A DNA stretch of 64,000 nt. Origin: Desulfovibrionaceae bacterium (lineage in GTDB: Bacteria > Desulfobacterota > Desulfovibrionia > Desulfovibrionales > Desulfovibrionaceae). The DNA lies in assembly GCA_009783025.1 (NCBI GenBank), contig WRHY01000005.1, positions 76,562 through 140,561 on the forward strand, read 5' to 3'. Of the stretch, positions 16,381 through 25,255 are shown in pieces. Position numbers and translations under genes: made by a program. Below the pieces are notes generated by a model. It was not told the origin of the DNA. It did not search any database and worked only from the letters and a program-made list of their open reading frames with translations. The first letter of the stretch is position 1. Every line of letters begins with the position of its first letter.

Positions 16381-16441
16381 AGAAATATTACGCATTCACC
16401 ATACTTTGTCAACTACCTCACCTCAACGAACCGGGCATCTT

Positions 16442-16699
16442 TTACTCACACTCCAAACCCTCAACCACAGCCCGCATGTCCCTCGGCAACCGCAGTCCCG
16501 CAACCTCGTTTTCATAGCTTACCCGGCAGTGGTCCGGGTCAAACCAAAAAATCCGGTCCACCAGCCTGCGCGGCCAGGAGCGCTTATCCTTAAGCTCCCA
16601 TCGGTAAAATTGCGCTGAGACGGTCAGTCCCGGCCAGCCCCAGATGACGGCAGCGGCCAGGTTATCAAAGGCAATGAGAAGGGCTTTAATACGGCGATC
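16442..16699 (-). pseudogene. Truncated phage protein of the lysis-region type
   Basis: The minus strand encodes an open frame RRIKALLIAFDNL ... FWFDPDHCRVSYENE ... GLECE, stop at 16442. This matches the small phage proteins often found near lysis genes, where a leading amphipathic helix and the DRDHC-x3-YE motif are typical. A stop codon (16700-16702) sits immediately before the first family residues and no start codon is in frame, so the N-terminus is lost, apparently at the junction with the AT-rich methyltransferase insert. Confidence 0.55.
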
Positions 16700-16772
16700 T
16701 TAATATATTGCCTTTGTATTCTCCTGAGGGTAAATTGTATGCTTCATGCGACGCTGAAAAAAGAGGTCCTTA

Positions 16773-17531
16773 ATGAACTTTCCATATGCAGGCGGTTGCG
16801 CAAAGTCAAAACTTCTCCGGTTTGTAGATCATAATGAAACATATGGCCCGCATGTCATCAAAGGATATTTAGAATGGTTCAGCTCTGTTGAATCAGTGGT
16901 CGACTTAGGCGCTGGAACAGGGCGTGATCTCGGTTTTGTCAAAGCCAAATTTCCAAATGCGTCACTGTATGCAGTTGAATGCATGCATGGTAATATTGCC
17001 AGCTTGGAAAACCAAGGAATAAAAACGTACCCCATAAATATCGAAGCTGAATCTTTTCCTTTTCAAAACGAAAGTATTGATCTTTTCATCTGTAATCAAA
17101 TTTTGGAGCATACAAAGGAGCTATTTTTTATACTTCATGAGATTACAAGGTGTCTCAAAATAGGAGGTTCCCTTATTGTTGGTGTGCCGAACGTGGCGTC
17201 ACTGCATAATAGAATAGGTCTATTATTCGGCAAACATCCTACGCAAGCTAAAGCATGCTCGGCACATATCCGCTGTTTCTCAAAAAATGACTTTTTGTTG
17301 TTTTTGTATGAGTGCTTCCCCAAAGGCTATTCTCTGAACAGTTTTGATGGAAGCCAATTTTACCCCTTCCCGCCCCTGCTTTCTCGGCCTTTGGCGCGTT
17401 TACTTCCCAGCATGGCATTTTCCATTTTCTTTTTACTGCAAAAAACAAAAAATTACAGAGGGTCATTTCTTGAATATCCGGTTAAGGCCAACCTCGAAAC
17501 AAATTTCAAGGTGACTTCTCTGGTTCGTTAA
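16773..17531 (+). CDS. Class I SAM-dependent methyltransferase, 252 aa
   Basis: Methyltransf_11-like fold. Motif I is VVDLGAGTGRDLGFV (near residue 40), the adenine-pocket acid follows in YAVECMHG, and motif IV-like LFICNQILEHTKE is near residue 110. The C-terminal third (PLLSRPLARLLPSM) may bind an acceptor or lipid. AGAGG lies 6-10 bases before the ATG. Base composition is clearly more AT-rich than its neighbours, and it faces the opposite way to the prophage operon, so it is probably a horizontally acquired cargo gene. Substrate unknown; sugar or lipid methylation is a fair guess. Confidence 0.75.
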   Translation: MNFPYAGGCAKSKLLRFVDHNETYGPHVIKGYLEWFSSVESVVDLGAGTGRDLGFVKAKFPNASLYAVECMHGNIASLENQGIKTYPINIEAESFPFQNESIDLFICNQILEHTKELFFILHEITRCLKIGGSLIVGVPNVASLHNRIGLLFGKHPTQAKACSAHIRCFSKNDFLLFLYECFPKGYSLNSFDGSQFYPFPPLLSRPLARLLPSMAFSIFFLLQKTKNYRGSFLEYPVKANLETNFKVTSLVR

Positions 17532-17825
17532 GTATGCCCTGCAAGCGCTTTTTCAATTTCTCGGCTTTTTGTTCCTGTTCAGCCAGCCCTTTCACGGCAT
17601 GCCCGGCGTTATCCCCGAAGATAAAAAGCCTTTGCCCATGCCATGAACTACGCGGTGCAAAGCTTTTTTGGGGCCGTGAACAAGGACGTTGAAGCGGCGG
17701 AACTGCTCTTCAAAGCCTATGTCGAAGGCGAAAAGACTCTGAACAAGTAGTGCATCCAAGGTGCCGGGCGGGTGTCACGCCATCCGGCCCCCGGTCCTTT
17801 CCTGCACTATTACTCAACCACCAAC
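17532..17825. other. Intergenic remnant region
   Basis: No convincing gene. A 35-codon plus-strand frame (17643-17750, ending EGEKTLNK) and a minus-strand fragment rich in E, Q and K (about 17513-17640) both look like ends of broken phage genes. A weak hairpin around CCGGGCGGGTG and CCGGCCCCCGG near 17763-17795 may end the fibre operon. Confidence 0.3.
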
Positions 17826-18287
17826 CTACTCACACTCCGCCAACTGCTCCTGCAGCTTCATCTTTTCCGTGGCCAACTCCGCCCGCTCATCCTCCAGGAC
17901 CTGGAGCTTGGCGATAGAAAATTCCACGTCAATGCCCAAAACCAAATCAGCCAGCGGACGGCTGCGGGCAGCATCGATCTCAGCCAGCCGGGCGTTAATC
18001 TCAGCCAAGCGCCACTCGGCCTCTTCCTCCGGCGTGGGCGGCCGGTTCGCCTCGGTCTCCAACCGGGCTTTCTCAGCTTCCCATCGCCGTACCCAGGGAG
18101 CCACATCAGCCTCATAATCTGATTCTGTTAATGGGTGGTTCCAATCGTCCGTGAACTGCATGTATCCTTGTCCTTCATGCCACTGTACGGACCATAAATT
18201 ATTCGGAGCGGGAAAATCGAATTGCAGTCCTACGCCATCGACAACTATGATTCGGTCTGTGACCATTACTACTACATGGTTTTTCAT
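17826..18287 (-). CDS. Phage tail-fibre-associated protein, 153 aa
   Basis: Last gene of the leftward structural operon, placed directly after the collar-domain fibre, the position of fibre assembly chaperones. The N-terminal half contains a tryptophan-rich segment (NLWSVQWHEGQGYMQF); the C-terminal half is a long charged coiled coil (EINARLAEIDAARSRPL, then QVLEDERAEL). AGGAGG lies 7 bases before ATG 18287. Chaperone function is inferred from position and composition. Confidence 0.6.
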   Translation of the reverse strand: MKNHVVVMVTDRIIVVDGVGLQFDFPAPNNLWSVQWHEGQGYMQFTDDWNHPLTESDYEADVAPWVRRWEAEKARLETEANRPPTPEEEAEWRLAEINARLAEIDAARSRPLADLVLGIDVEFSIAKLQVLEDERAELATEKMKLQEQLAECE

Positions 18288-18297
18288 GATATACCTC

Positions 18298-19485
18298 CTA
18301 GAGTTTCATTATGTAAGCCAGAGCATACCAGGGTGGTCTATGGTCTCTATTATCGGCACTAGCTCCGTGTGTGTGACCCCATGAGGCACCCGCACCACTC
18401 GTAGCTGAAGCGTTGCCTCCTACCTCTGTTCTTTGACTGCCACCGGAGGCGTTAGTAGCGCCCACAACATACGCAACATGCTGATGCCACGTTAATTGGT
18501 TAGAATCTATAGCATGTGCCTGTACCGTAATAGCGTGCACGTGGGCACTGGCCCCGCCTGTGGTACCTACCGTGTACCCGTCTCCTGCGCCCACGATAAA
18601 TCTGTTTCGCAAATCGGGGGTATCATTCTGCCCGTCACATAAAGCCCACCCCGTAGGGATATTAGCTATAGCCCCAGACCACATGATAATAGCGCCACGT
18701 GGCACCGGCCCTGCTGCCTGAATAGCTTCCAACAGCGCTTGCCCTTCATTATGAACAGCAGTAAATTGCGCATCGCCTTCTTCCACGATACGGACAATCT
18801 GATTTTCCGCCGCCTCTTCAACCCGCGCTATTTGAGCGTCGCCAGCGCCGGATATCTCAAGTGCCAGCGTTTTCGATATCGTCTCTGTTTCTTCCCGCCA
18901 TTCCCTTGTCTCTGAATGAAGCTGTATAACTTCATCCTTGTATTCTTCCGTGGTGTCCCGCGCTTTTTCAGCCCTGTCCGCTTCAGCGCGGGAGCGATCA
19001 GCTTCGTGTCCGGCGCTTATCGCCGATGCCGCCGCCCCATCCCTGGCGTCAAAGATATCGGCCAGCAGGTCTTCGGGGGTCCGCTGGTCGCTGATCGGCA
19101 GCTTGACCGCCCGGCTGAGACTTTCAAACAACTCCTGATCCTGGGCCGTGAGCCGGTCAAAGCGGTCTTCAATGACTTCCGACTGATAGCGTGAGCCTGT
19201 AACCAGGTCGGTGTGCTGTAAAAAGTCCATGTTGCGCGCGACAGTGAGCTTCCAGCCCGCGGCCAGGGCTGGCAGATCGGGTTGGGCCGGGTAGAGCGTC
19301 ACCCCGCCCGGCTCATCCTGGCGTATGGTGATGTGCGCCTGTTCGGTCACGTCAGCTTCCCTGCCTTGCGGGTCGGTTACGATAACCGCGACCTGTTCCT
19401 CCCAGGCTCGGAAGGTGAACGGCCATTCCCTGACAATGCCGTCCGCGAGCATTGTCTGCGCTGATATTGTAGATTCAATGGTCAT
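18298..19485 (-). CDS. Phage tail fibre with C-terminal collar domain
   Basis: 395 aa. Residues 1-140 resemble the T7-type fibre N-terminal adaptor that docks on the tail (SRYQSEVIEDRFDRLTAQDQEL). Residues 150-255 form a coiled-coil shaft (ADRSRAEADRAEKARDT). The C-terminus is a phage collar domain (GAIIMWSGAIANIPTGWALC then DTPDLRNRFIVGAG) ending in the HxH-type tip typical of receptor-binding fibres. It is the likely host-range determinant. I looked for a diversity-generating retroelement, as in BPP-1, and see none nearby. Confidence 0.85.
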   Translation of the reverse strand: MTIESTISAQTMLADGIVREWPFTFRAWEEQVAVIVTDPQGREADVTEQAHITIRQDEPGGVTLYPAQPDLPALAAGWKLTVARNMDFLQHTDLVTGSRYQSEVIEDRFDRLTAQDQELFESLSRAVKLPISDQRTPEDLLADIFDARDGAAASAISAGHEADRSRAEADRAEKARDTTEEYKDEVIQLHSETREWREETETISKTLALEISGAGDAQIARVEEAAENQIVRIVEEGDAQFTAVHNEGQALLEAIQAAGPVPRGAIIMWSGAIANIPTGWALCDGQNDTPDLRNRFIVGAGDGYTVGTTGGASAHVHAITVQAHAIDSNQLTWHQHVAYVVGATNASGGSQRTEVGGNASATSGAGASWGHTHGASADNRDHRPPWYALAYIMKL

Positions 19486-19522
19486 GGAGTTCTCCTTTTA
19501 TGGTTCTGCCTGCTCATTGCCA

Positions 19523-20023
19523 TTAACTCATCCCGCCACCGTAAGCGGCCATGGTTGTTTTTGCCGCTCCCTGAAGCAGTCCGCCCGCCAGCACGGCATT
19601 GGGATCCTGCTTGCTGCTGAGCAGCATGTTCGCCTCGCCCCCGTACTGTCCGGACCTGACCTCATGCCGCCAGGCAGCGACATCCCCCTCATGGATCATG
19701 GACATGGCTTCGGTTGCGCCTTCGGCCGCGGTATTCTGCAAAAGGTCCATGAAGGAGCCGGAATCAACCACCACCCCGCTTGCGCCCATCTTGGCCCGTT
19801 GCGCGCCAATGAGCACGCCGGTTTCCAGTTGTTTTCGGTTCGCATTGCGCATGGCCTGGGCTCTGGCATACGACGCCTCGTAACGGGCGTTTTCCGCATT
19901 CTGCTGCATGGCCTGCGCATTGTATTCAAGCGCCTTGTTCTGCGCGCGCGCCTGTTCAGCGCCGCTATACGCACTGTAAGCAGCGCTCGCTGCCATCATT
20001 ACAAGAGGAACCCACATACCCAT
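19523..20023 (-). CDS. Internal virion core protein, 166 aa
   Basis: Short N-terminal hydrophobic segment (WVPLVMMAASAAYSAYSG) followed by Ala/Gln-rich helices (ARAQNKALEYNAQAMQQNA) and a Gly-rich end, the pattern of podovirus internal core proteins that are ejected with the DNA. ATG 20023 has GGAGGTGG four bases upstream. A longer open frame upstream is only repeat-element copy D read through. Its place between tail tubular B and the fibre fits. Confidence 0.7.
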   Translation of the reverse strand: MGMWVPLVMMAASAAYSAYSGAEQARAQNKALEYNAQAMQQNAENARYEASYARAQAMRNANRKQLETGVLIGAQRAKMGASGVVVDSGSFMDLLQNTAAEGATEAMSMIHEGDVAAWRHEVRSGQYGGEANMLLSSKQDPNAVLAGGLLQGAAKTTMAAYGGGMS

Positions 20024-20042
20024 ATATCCACCTCCAATTTTC

Positions 20043-20168
20043 GGTAGTGCCCAGGTTTGCCGTGATACTTCGTCAGGCTTGCTCTGTGCTCCGGGGCAGG
20101 GCCGAAGAGCCCAGCCCCATCGCCCATAGCTGCGCCTTCCTCGTCTGACGCCAAACCTGGGCACTACC
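20043..20168. repeat. Palindromic mobile element, copy D (short form, 126 bp), inside the phage operon
   Basis: Ends GGTAGTGCCCAGGTTTG with the matching inverted copy. It lies in the reverse orientation to A-C, between the tail tubular B and virion core genes, so the element has spread into prophage DNA. Confidence 0.85.
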
Positions 20169-20174
20169 GGCTCT

Positions 20175-22220
20175 TTACCCCTGAATATCCACATCCAATA
20201 CCAACGAACTGATAGTAAACGGCAGCGGCTTGTTCTGCGCAAACCATATCCGGCCCTCGGGCGAGAAATCGCAATTGGGCATGAACTCCACAAAACGGCT
20301 CTCCGGCTGCACGGCCAGGTCATACTGTTCCGGCACGGCCGGAATGTCATAAAGCCGGTCCGGCGCTGGACCATACTGCCCGGTGACGCTGCCGATAACG
20401 CCGATCAGGCTTTTTCCGTAGGTGCGGGTTTTTCCGAGCGTGGCCCCGTTCTGCGCATCCGCCTCCGGGGTCTGCGGACACATCAGGGAACAGTAGGGCA
20501 GGCCCACATGAATGACCGAAGCCTTGTCCGCCAGAGTGATTTTTCCCCCGGCCACCACCCGGTCCGCCTCCGGGGAACCGTCGGCCAGAACGGACACGGT
20601 CTTGCCCTCCAGATGATCCAGACCAAACACCACATCCGTGGGCTCGCCCGCGTAGGAGAGCCCGGCATCCACATAAAAGGCGTCCTTGATGTCGTCGTGC
20701 AGATAATTCCAGCGTGACTGGAACATCTCGAGATACCAGCGCTTTTCCCCTTGCGCCTCACGCTCCACAACAACATAGAGGTCGTCCTGCTTATACCCGG
20801 CCGTGCAGGCCACGGAGAGATAGCGTCCCTGGGTGGTAACGCGCGTCCAGCCCCAGATGTCGTGCTCCTTCATGTACACCAGGGCCAGCATGACTCCGTC
20901 GTTGCGCACCGCCCAGACCGTGGAACCCGGCGACTGCTGGTACTCCCACTGCCGTATCATGTAGTCGTCGAACAGATGCGAGGCCATGACCGACAAATCG
21001 CTCCCGGCATAGCCGTCCCGCTCCAGGGAATAAAAGAGATCCCGCACCCGGCTGCCCTGGCGCTGCACATGCAGCACCGAGTTGCCGATGATGAGCGGCC
21101 GTATCTTGATGCTGCCCCAGTAACTTTGCTCGCGCACACTGATGCTGCTCGGCGTAACAACGCCCTGGTCCGCGCCGATGGCCTTGTACTCGCTGCCCGA
21201 AGTGCCGATGAGCAAATCCCCGAAGGAAGCCACCCACTGAATGCGGTCGATTCTGCCGGAGGCAATGGCAAACTCCAGCATGTCGTCATCCTTGAGCGGC
21301 TTTGACTTGGAGAATTCCTCATAGTTGCCCGTGCGACTGGAATACCACTTCTGCGGCTCCAGGGCCGGGGACCCGAGAACAAGCCGCTGCTGATGAAAAC
21401 AGACCGTGCCCGGATTATTGCCCTGCACAAAGGGATTCTGCCGCTCCGGCGGCGTATCGCCCGCGTCCGGCACGTAATTGTCGTCCCTGAACGAAGTGGT
21501 GTCGGCCACGCCCACCAGGCCGTAGACCCCGGCATGCTGGCGGTAGACGTTGTATTCCACCGCGCCCGCCACCGCGCTCCAGTAGACCATGGCATAGTCG
21601 CCCACCACCCAGTCGCTCGGATGCTTGGCGCTCGGCTGCACGCCCCTGGCCGCGTTGGAGATCGCGCCTGCGGCATTGACCGCCACAACCTTGTACCTGA
21701 GTTCATACCCGCCCGCGGACCCGGAAAAGCCCACGGTGACCGAGGCCGGCGCGGGCAGGGGCGGCGCAAAGCTCACGGCCGCGATACGCCAGTCCGCATG
21801 CCCGTACCGGGAAACCTTGCGCAGCGCGTGCGAGGTATGGGCCAGATACATGAGGTCCCCGGACTGCGCGTAATCAAGGTCGTACAATTCCGCTTCAGTA
21901 TACGGAGCCGCGATGGTCACCGGATTGCCCGCCGCATCGCGCACAAAACCGCCGCGCTGGGCAATACGGATTTGCCCCTCCTGCACGACCAGCACATAGT
22001 TCTGCGCCGGGTCGGAAGAAAACTGGAAGGGCAGCAGCACGGCCGGTCCGCCCAGGTCTTCCAGGAAATAGGTGCCCATCCTGCGGCGCAAAGGCCCATG
22101 CAACTCGGGAAGGAAATTTTCAATGTAGCGGCAGCTTGCGGCATACTTGCCCAGGTCGTAGCGCGCTGAAAGGTTGGGGCTCACTTCGCCCCCGGTGAAA
22201 TTCCTGTAGGCGACTCTCAT
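20175..22220 (-). CDS. Tail tubular protein B-like / tail stabilisation protein, 681 aa
   Basis: Large beta-rich tail nozzle protein of BPP-1/T7-type podophages. It begins MRVAYRNFTGGEVSPNLSAR, the hallmark of this family, followed by the RYIENFLPELHGPLRRRMGT segment. ATG 22220 overlaps the stop of the tail tubular A gene (ATGA), which decides against the longer upstream start. It is followed by element copy D. Confidence 0.85.
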   Translation of the reverse strand: MRVAYRNFTGGEVSPNLSARYDLGKYAASCRYIENFLPELHGPLRRRMGTYFLEDLGGPAVLLPFQFSSDPAQNYVLVVQEGQIRIAQRGGFVRDAAGNPVTIAAPYTEAELYDLDYAQSGDLMYLAHTSHALRKVSRYGHADWRIAAVSFAPPLPAPASVTVGFSGSAGGYELRYKVVAVNAAGAISNAARGVQPSAKHPSDWVVGDYAMVYWSAVAGAVEYNVYRQHAGVYGLVGVADTTSFRDDNYVPDAGDTPPERQNPFVQGNNPGTVCFHQQRLVLGSPALEPQKWYSSRTGNYEEFSKSKPLKDDDMLEFAIASGRIDRIQWVASFGDLLIGTSGSEYKAIGADQGVVTPSSISVREQSYWGSIKIRPLIIGNSVLHVQRQGSRVRDLFYSLERDGYAGSDLSVMASHLFDDYMIRQWEYQQSPGSTVWAVRNDGVMLALVYMKEHDIWGWTRVTTQGRYLSVACTAGYKQDDLYVVVEREAQGEKRWYLEMFQSRWNYLHDDIKDAFYVDAGLSYAGEPTDVVFGLDHLEGKTVSVLADGSPEADRVVAGGKITLADKASVIHVGLPYCSLMCPQTPEADAQNGATLGKTRTYGKSLIGVIGSVTGQYGPAPDRLYDIPAVPEQYDLAVQPESRFVEFMPNCDFSPEGRIWFAQNKPLPFTISSLVLDVDIQG

Positions 22221-22834
22221 CGGCCGCACTCCCTTTGCACCGCGTCGCCCCACAGATCATGGCCGCCGTTCCAGTTGGCCGAAGCATCCTGAAAACGCCT
22301 GCCTTCCCCGGCATCGCGCAGCCGGGCCGCCTCAAGGGCGCGCTGATACAGGGTCTCGGCCTCCTGCAACAGGGAGGCGCTGCTTTTCAAGAGCGGCTTT
22401 ACCAGAAAGGTTTGCAGCTTCCTGGCCACGGCCTGGGTAAAATGCGTGTCATACTTGCCTGTGTCGTCGATATAGCGCGTAAAATGCGCAAAAGCCTCGT
22501 CCAGGTTGCACAGAATCAAGGTGCGGTCCAAAACGTCCACGGTCTCGAAACAGACGCTCTTTCTTCCGCCTTCGCACATCAGAAAATGCAACAGCACGCA
22601 CTTCTTGGGTTTGACATAGGCATAGGCATAGACCCCGGACCACCCTTCCGGCATGGCCGCCGGGGTCAGACGCTCCCGCGCCTGCGCGAAATTCCAGGGA
22701 TGTTCCCGCAGCACAAGCTCAAGCGCATGACGATAATACAGCTTGCAGTACTCGGCGCTCGGCCTGCGTTCATCAATGGAAGCAATGGACGGCTCGCCGA
22801 GATAGCCGAGCGCCATATTACAGATAGCGATCAT
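22217..22834 (-). CDS. Tail tubular protein A-like, 205 aa
   Basis: Adaptor between portal and tail nozzle. The start MIAICNMALGYLGEPSIAS and the motif YYRHALELVLREHPWNFAQA are characteristic of this podovirus family. ATG 22834; translationally coupled to the downstream tail tubular B gene. Confidence 0.85.
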   Translation of the reverse strand: MIAICNMALGYLGEPSIASIDERRPSAEYCKLYYRHALELVLREHPWNFAQARERLTPAAMPEGWSGVYAYAYVKPKKCVLLHFLMCEGGRKSVCFETVDVLDRTLILCNLDEAFAHFTRYIDDTGKYDTHFTQAVARKLQTFLVKPLLKSSASLLQEAETLYQRALEAARLRDAGEGRRFQDASANWNGGHDLWGDAVQRECGR

Positions 22835-22906
22835 GAGGACTCCACCGGAGCGGGGGCACGGGCGCGGTCTGGCGTCAAACCGCACCCGTGCTCCACCCCG
22901 TTATGG

Positions 22907-23233
22907 TTACTTGTTTTTCGTCTTCAAGGCCTTGACGGGCAAAGAAGACGCCGCCCCGGCCGTCATGTCCTCAAGCGTGGGGCCTGACAATTCCGCAGGA
23001 TGGCGGAATTGGACGTTGCCGCAGGCAACACCCGAAGGGCGAGCCACAGGAGGTGGCGAGTCAGCTTTCCGTCCCGCCTCCGGGACAACAGCGCCGTCGT
23101 CCACTTCTTCCAGGTGTTTCGGACAGGGATCAAAGCGCTCCCAGCGGAACAACTCTCCAGGCTCGCGCAGACCGCCGATATGGCAGGTCGCCTTTGCCCT
23201 GTAGATGACATGGATAGTGTGTTCAGCGCTCAT
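22907..23233 (-). CDS. Small phage protein carrying an in-frame structured insert, 108 aa
   Basis: Starts immediately after the cement gene stop (ATG 23233). The N-terminal third (IHVIYRAKATCHIGG then GELFRWERFDPCP) resembles small phage head-tail accessory proteins with a cell-wall-like PGE turn. Codons about 57-83 (DNA 22984-23064) are a structured repeat found also inside palindromic element copy E, so this segment is an insertion translated in frame. Function unknown. Confidence 0.6.
   Translation of the reverse strand: MSAEHTIHVIYRAKATCHIGGLREPGELFRWERFDPCPKHLEEVDDGAVVPEAGRKADSPPPVARPSGVACGNVQFRHPAELSGPTLEDMTAGAASSLPVKALKTKNK
22984..23064. repeat. Multi-hairpin element enclosed by CTGAC/GTCAG, copy 1
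   Basis: CTGAC at 22984 pairs with GTCAG ending at 23064. Inside are hairpins AATTCCGC/GCGGAATT, GTTGCC/GGCAAC, CCC-GAA-GGG and GCCAC/GTGGC. The copy at 29981-30066 keeps three hairpins and replaces the second one with a GGGG/CCCC stem of different sequence. Confidence 0.75.
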
Positions 23234-23641
23234 TTACAGCACGACCTGGCCCTTGGAGATGTACAAACCGCGCCGGTACCAACCAAGCTGCTCCTGGGTC
23301 ACGCCCGCCCACAGCTTGCCCATGGTGGCCCCGGCCACCACGTAATTCAGCCGGACAAAGCGGGATCGCGTTTCCTGCGGGAGGCTGAAACTCAGCCTGG
23401 GATCCATCTTGGTCAACTCCTTGAACACAAAGCTGCCCGTGGTGGTAAAGGTCACGCCGTCGTCGGATTCCTGCACGTTGACGGTCATGGTGGCCCCGTT
23501 GTTGTACGGGCTGGTCACAACCATCGTGACGTTCACCGGGTCCCCGGTCCCGCTGAAGGGCATCAGGCTCACCACCTCGCTGTTGCCGGTGGCCGTAACG
23601 GTCTTGTTGTCGGTAAAAATGCCGAATGCATCGGTGATCAT
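23234..23641 (-). CDS. Bbp16-like capsid cement/stabilisation protein, 135 aa
   Basis: Follows the major capsid gene as in BPP-1, where Bbp16 stabilises the head. The beta-rich sequence MITDAFGIFTDNKTVTATG and the conserved RSRFVRLNYVVAGATMGKL fit this family. ATG 23641 with AAGGAG 9 bases upstream. The assignment rests on recalled family pattern. Confidence 0.75.
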   Translation of the reverse strand: MITDAFGIFTDNKTVTATGNSEVVSLMPFSGTGDPVNVTMVVTSPYNNGATMTVNVQESDDGVTFTTTGSFVFKELTKMDPRLSFSLPQETRSRFVRLNYVVAGATMGKLWAGVTQEQLGWYRRGLYISKGQVVL

Positions 23642-23663
23642 TGTTTTTCTCCTTAAGTTATAT

Positions 23664-23788
23664 TTTGGAGGGACTCTGTCCCTCCAAACCACCCTGCAAG
23701 GGGGCGTGGCCCCCTTGACCCGCAAATTGGGGGTGCAGGGGAATCATTCCCCTGCCGGGGGAGTCTGAGGGGGGCAGAGCCCCCTCAG
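23664..23788. promoter_or_regulatory. Four tandem GC-rich hairpins between capsid and cement genes
   Basis: Stems of 9-11 bp with loops of 1-3 bases at 23664-23688 (TTTGGAGGGAC), 23697-23717 (CAAGGGGGC), 23735-23755 (GCAGGGGAAT) and 23765-23788 (CTGAGGGGGGC). They begin right after the capsid stop. They may protect the capsid mRNA 3' end or attenuate transcription; none has a U tract. Confidence 0.7.
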
Positions 23789-23789
23789 G

Positions 23790-24815
23790 TTACGCCGCCG
23801 GAACAGGCCCGAGCGCGGCTTCGGTTTCCAGAATGGCGTCGCACTGGCGCACGGCCGAACCGTGCAAGTGGGGCACGTTTTTGGACCTGAACAAATCGCC
23901 ATAGATGAGACGCACATTCCCGGCGTCCGAGGCCTGAAGCTCCAGGGCGGTCATGACGATTTCCGGCACATACCAGATCAGGCGCGAACGCTTTTCCGCC
24001 GGAACCTTGTTCTTGGCGATGATGGTCAGGCGGTGCAGATCCACAAAGCCCGGATCGCCCTTCTTGAGCATCAGCTTGTCCACCGGGATGTTGCAGACGC
24101 GCACGTTGGGACGCCAGTCCGCGACCGCCAGGCCCACGTTCCAGGACACCAGATCGCCCGTGGCCCGGAAGGCGTTGCCGTTCTCGTCATAAGCGTCAAA
24201 GTTGTGCAGGTCTTCATGCTTGAGCCCGGCCGTGGACCCCTTGGGGAAAATGCCGAAGGTCTCGCGCTCTCCCCAGACCACACCGTACATGGAGGTGCAT
24301 CCCGCGCCCGTGCCCCCGGCATCCACCACGTTGGGCGCGTCCTTGTAGGCGTAACGCATGGCCAGACCGTTGATGCCGAGCGGGTTGTTCTTCACGTCGC
24401 CGTAAAAGATGGCCTTGGCCAACTCCTGGCGCATGGACTCGCCAAAGGCCTTGATTTCCCCGAGACGATAGTTCGCCATCCGATCCTTGTGGATTTCCAG
24501 GAGCTTCAGGTCAATCATGCTGCGGCCTTCCAGCATGCCCACCGGGTCCTTGACCAGGGAGACATGGCTTTTGCTGGGCGGCGTGCCGCGATACAACTGC
24601 CGCCAGTAAACGGTGGGGATTTTGGTTCTCAGGAGCGTGCGGTTGCCGTCCGTGTCCGAGGCTTCCATGAACGTGATGTCGTCCAGAATGGAGTTCGACT
24701 GGTCCATGACCTCGATGATGTTGTGCGCTTTCTTGCCGTCATCGTTGTTTTTGTAAAACACGCCCCAGTCCGCCAGAGTGCGGACAGTAGAAGCGTTCAT
24801 GTCGGATGTTGCCAT
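23790..24815 (-). CDS. Phage major capsid protein, 341 aa
   Basis: HK97-type shell protein of the BPP-1 group. Features: N-terminal ADWGVFYKNNDDGKKAHNIIEVMDQSNSIL, the FGESMRQELAKAIFYGD helix, and NPLGINGLAMRY. Length is usual for this podovirus group. ATG 24815 has AAGGA 9 bases upstream; ATG 24797 is an alternative. It stands after three tandem small genes instead of directly after the scaffold, and has its own promoter at 25256-25284 and a structured leader. Confidence 0.88.
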   Translation of the reverse strand: MATSDMNASTVRTLADWGVFYKNNDDGKKAHNIIEVMDQSNSILDDITFMEASDTDGNRTLLRTKIPTVYWRQLYRGTPPSKSHVSLVKDPVGMLEGRSMIDLKLLEIHKDRMANYRLGEIKAFGESMRQELAKAIFYGDVKNNPLGINGLAMRYAYKDAPNVVDAGGTGAGCTSMYGVVWGERETFGIFPKGSTAGLKHEDLHNFDAYDENGNAFRATGDLVSWNVGLAVADWRPNVRVCNIPVDKLMLKKGDPGFVDLHRLTIIAKNKVPAEKRSRLIWYVPEIVMTALELQASDAGNVRLIYGDLFRSKNVPHLHGSAVRQCDAILETEAALGPVPAA

Positions 24816-24828
24816 GTGTTTTTTCCTT

Positions 24829-24896
24829 TTTTAGATGTCGCTCGATCCCTACGTCCTGTAGGGACACTCGCTGTCGGGCTTGTTGCTTCGCCGGGG
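24829..24896 (-). promoter_or_regulatory. Leader segment shared with the holin gene
   Basis: On the minus strand CCCGGCGAAGCAACAAGCCC leads into GACAGCGAGTGTCC, a hairpin CTACAGGACGTAG, and GACATCTAAAAAAGGA before the ATG. The region before the holin gene (39664-39803) repeats this order with a changed but still paired hairpin (CCGCACAGTGCGG). Possibly a translational control element for late proteins. Confidence 0.5.
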
Positions 24897-25255
24897 CCTT
24901 TTTCGATACGCCCACCCGCGCTTCGCTTGGGACGGGCAGGCCCGGCTCGCGTGAGTTGCCGTTGTATCGGTTCTCTTGTCACGTAAGGCACACAGCGCCG
25001 CCGGTGCTATCTTGAGGCGCGGTGAAATTTTTCAGGTAATGTATGAAAGCCGCCGCCCTCGCTGTTTCGGCTCCGCCAGGGCGAAACAGGAGATGGGCAA
25101 GGCATGGCTTGCGGCGATATAAGGAGAGCAGGGGGGCTGTGCGCGGCTTGATGCGGCGCACTGGAATGCTAAGGCAGAGAAACTATGGTCGGGACAAGGC
25201 TGGTCTGGCAGGACTCACGGCAAGAAAGCTCTCTTCTTGCGCGTTTGGTGAGATA

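Noticed and set aside
18298..19485. Diversity-generating retroelement, expected from the BPP-1-like gene set
   Set aside because: No reverse transcriptase gene and no template/variable repeat pair are seen near the fibre gene or elsewhere.
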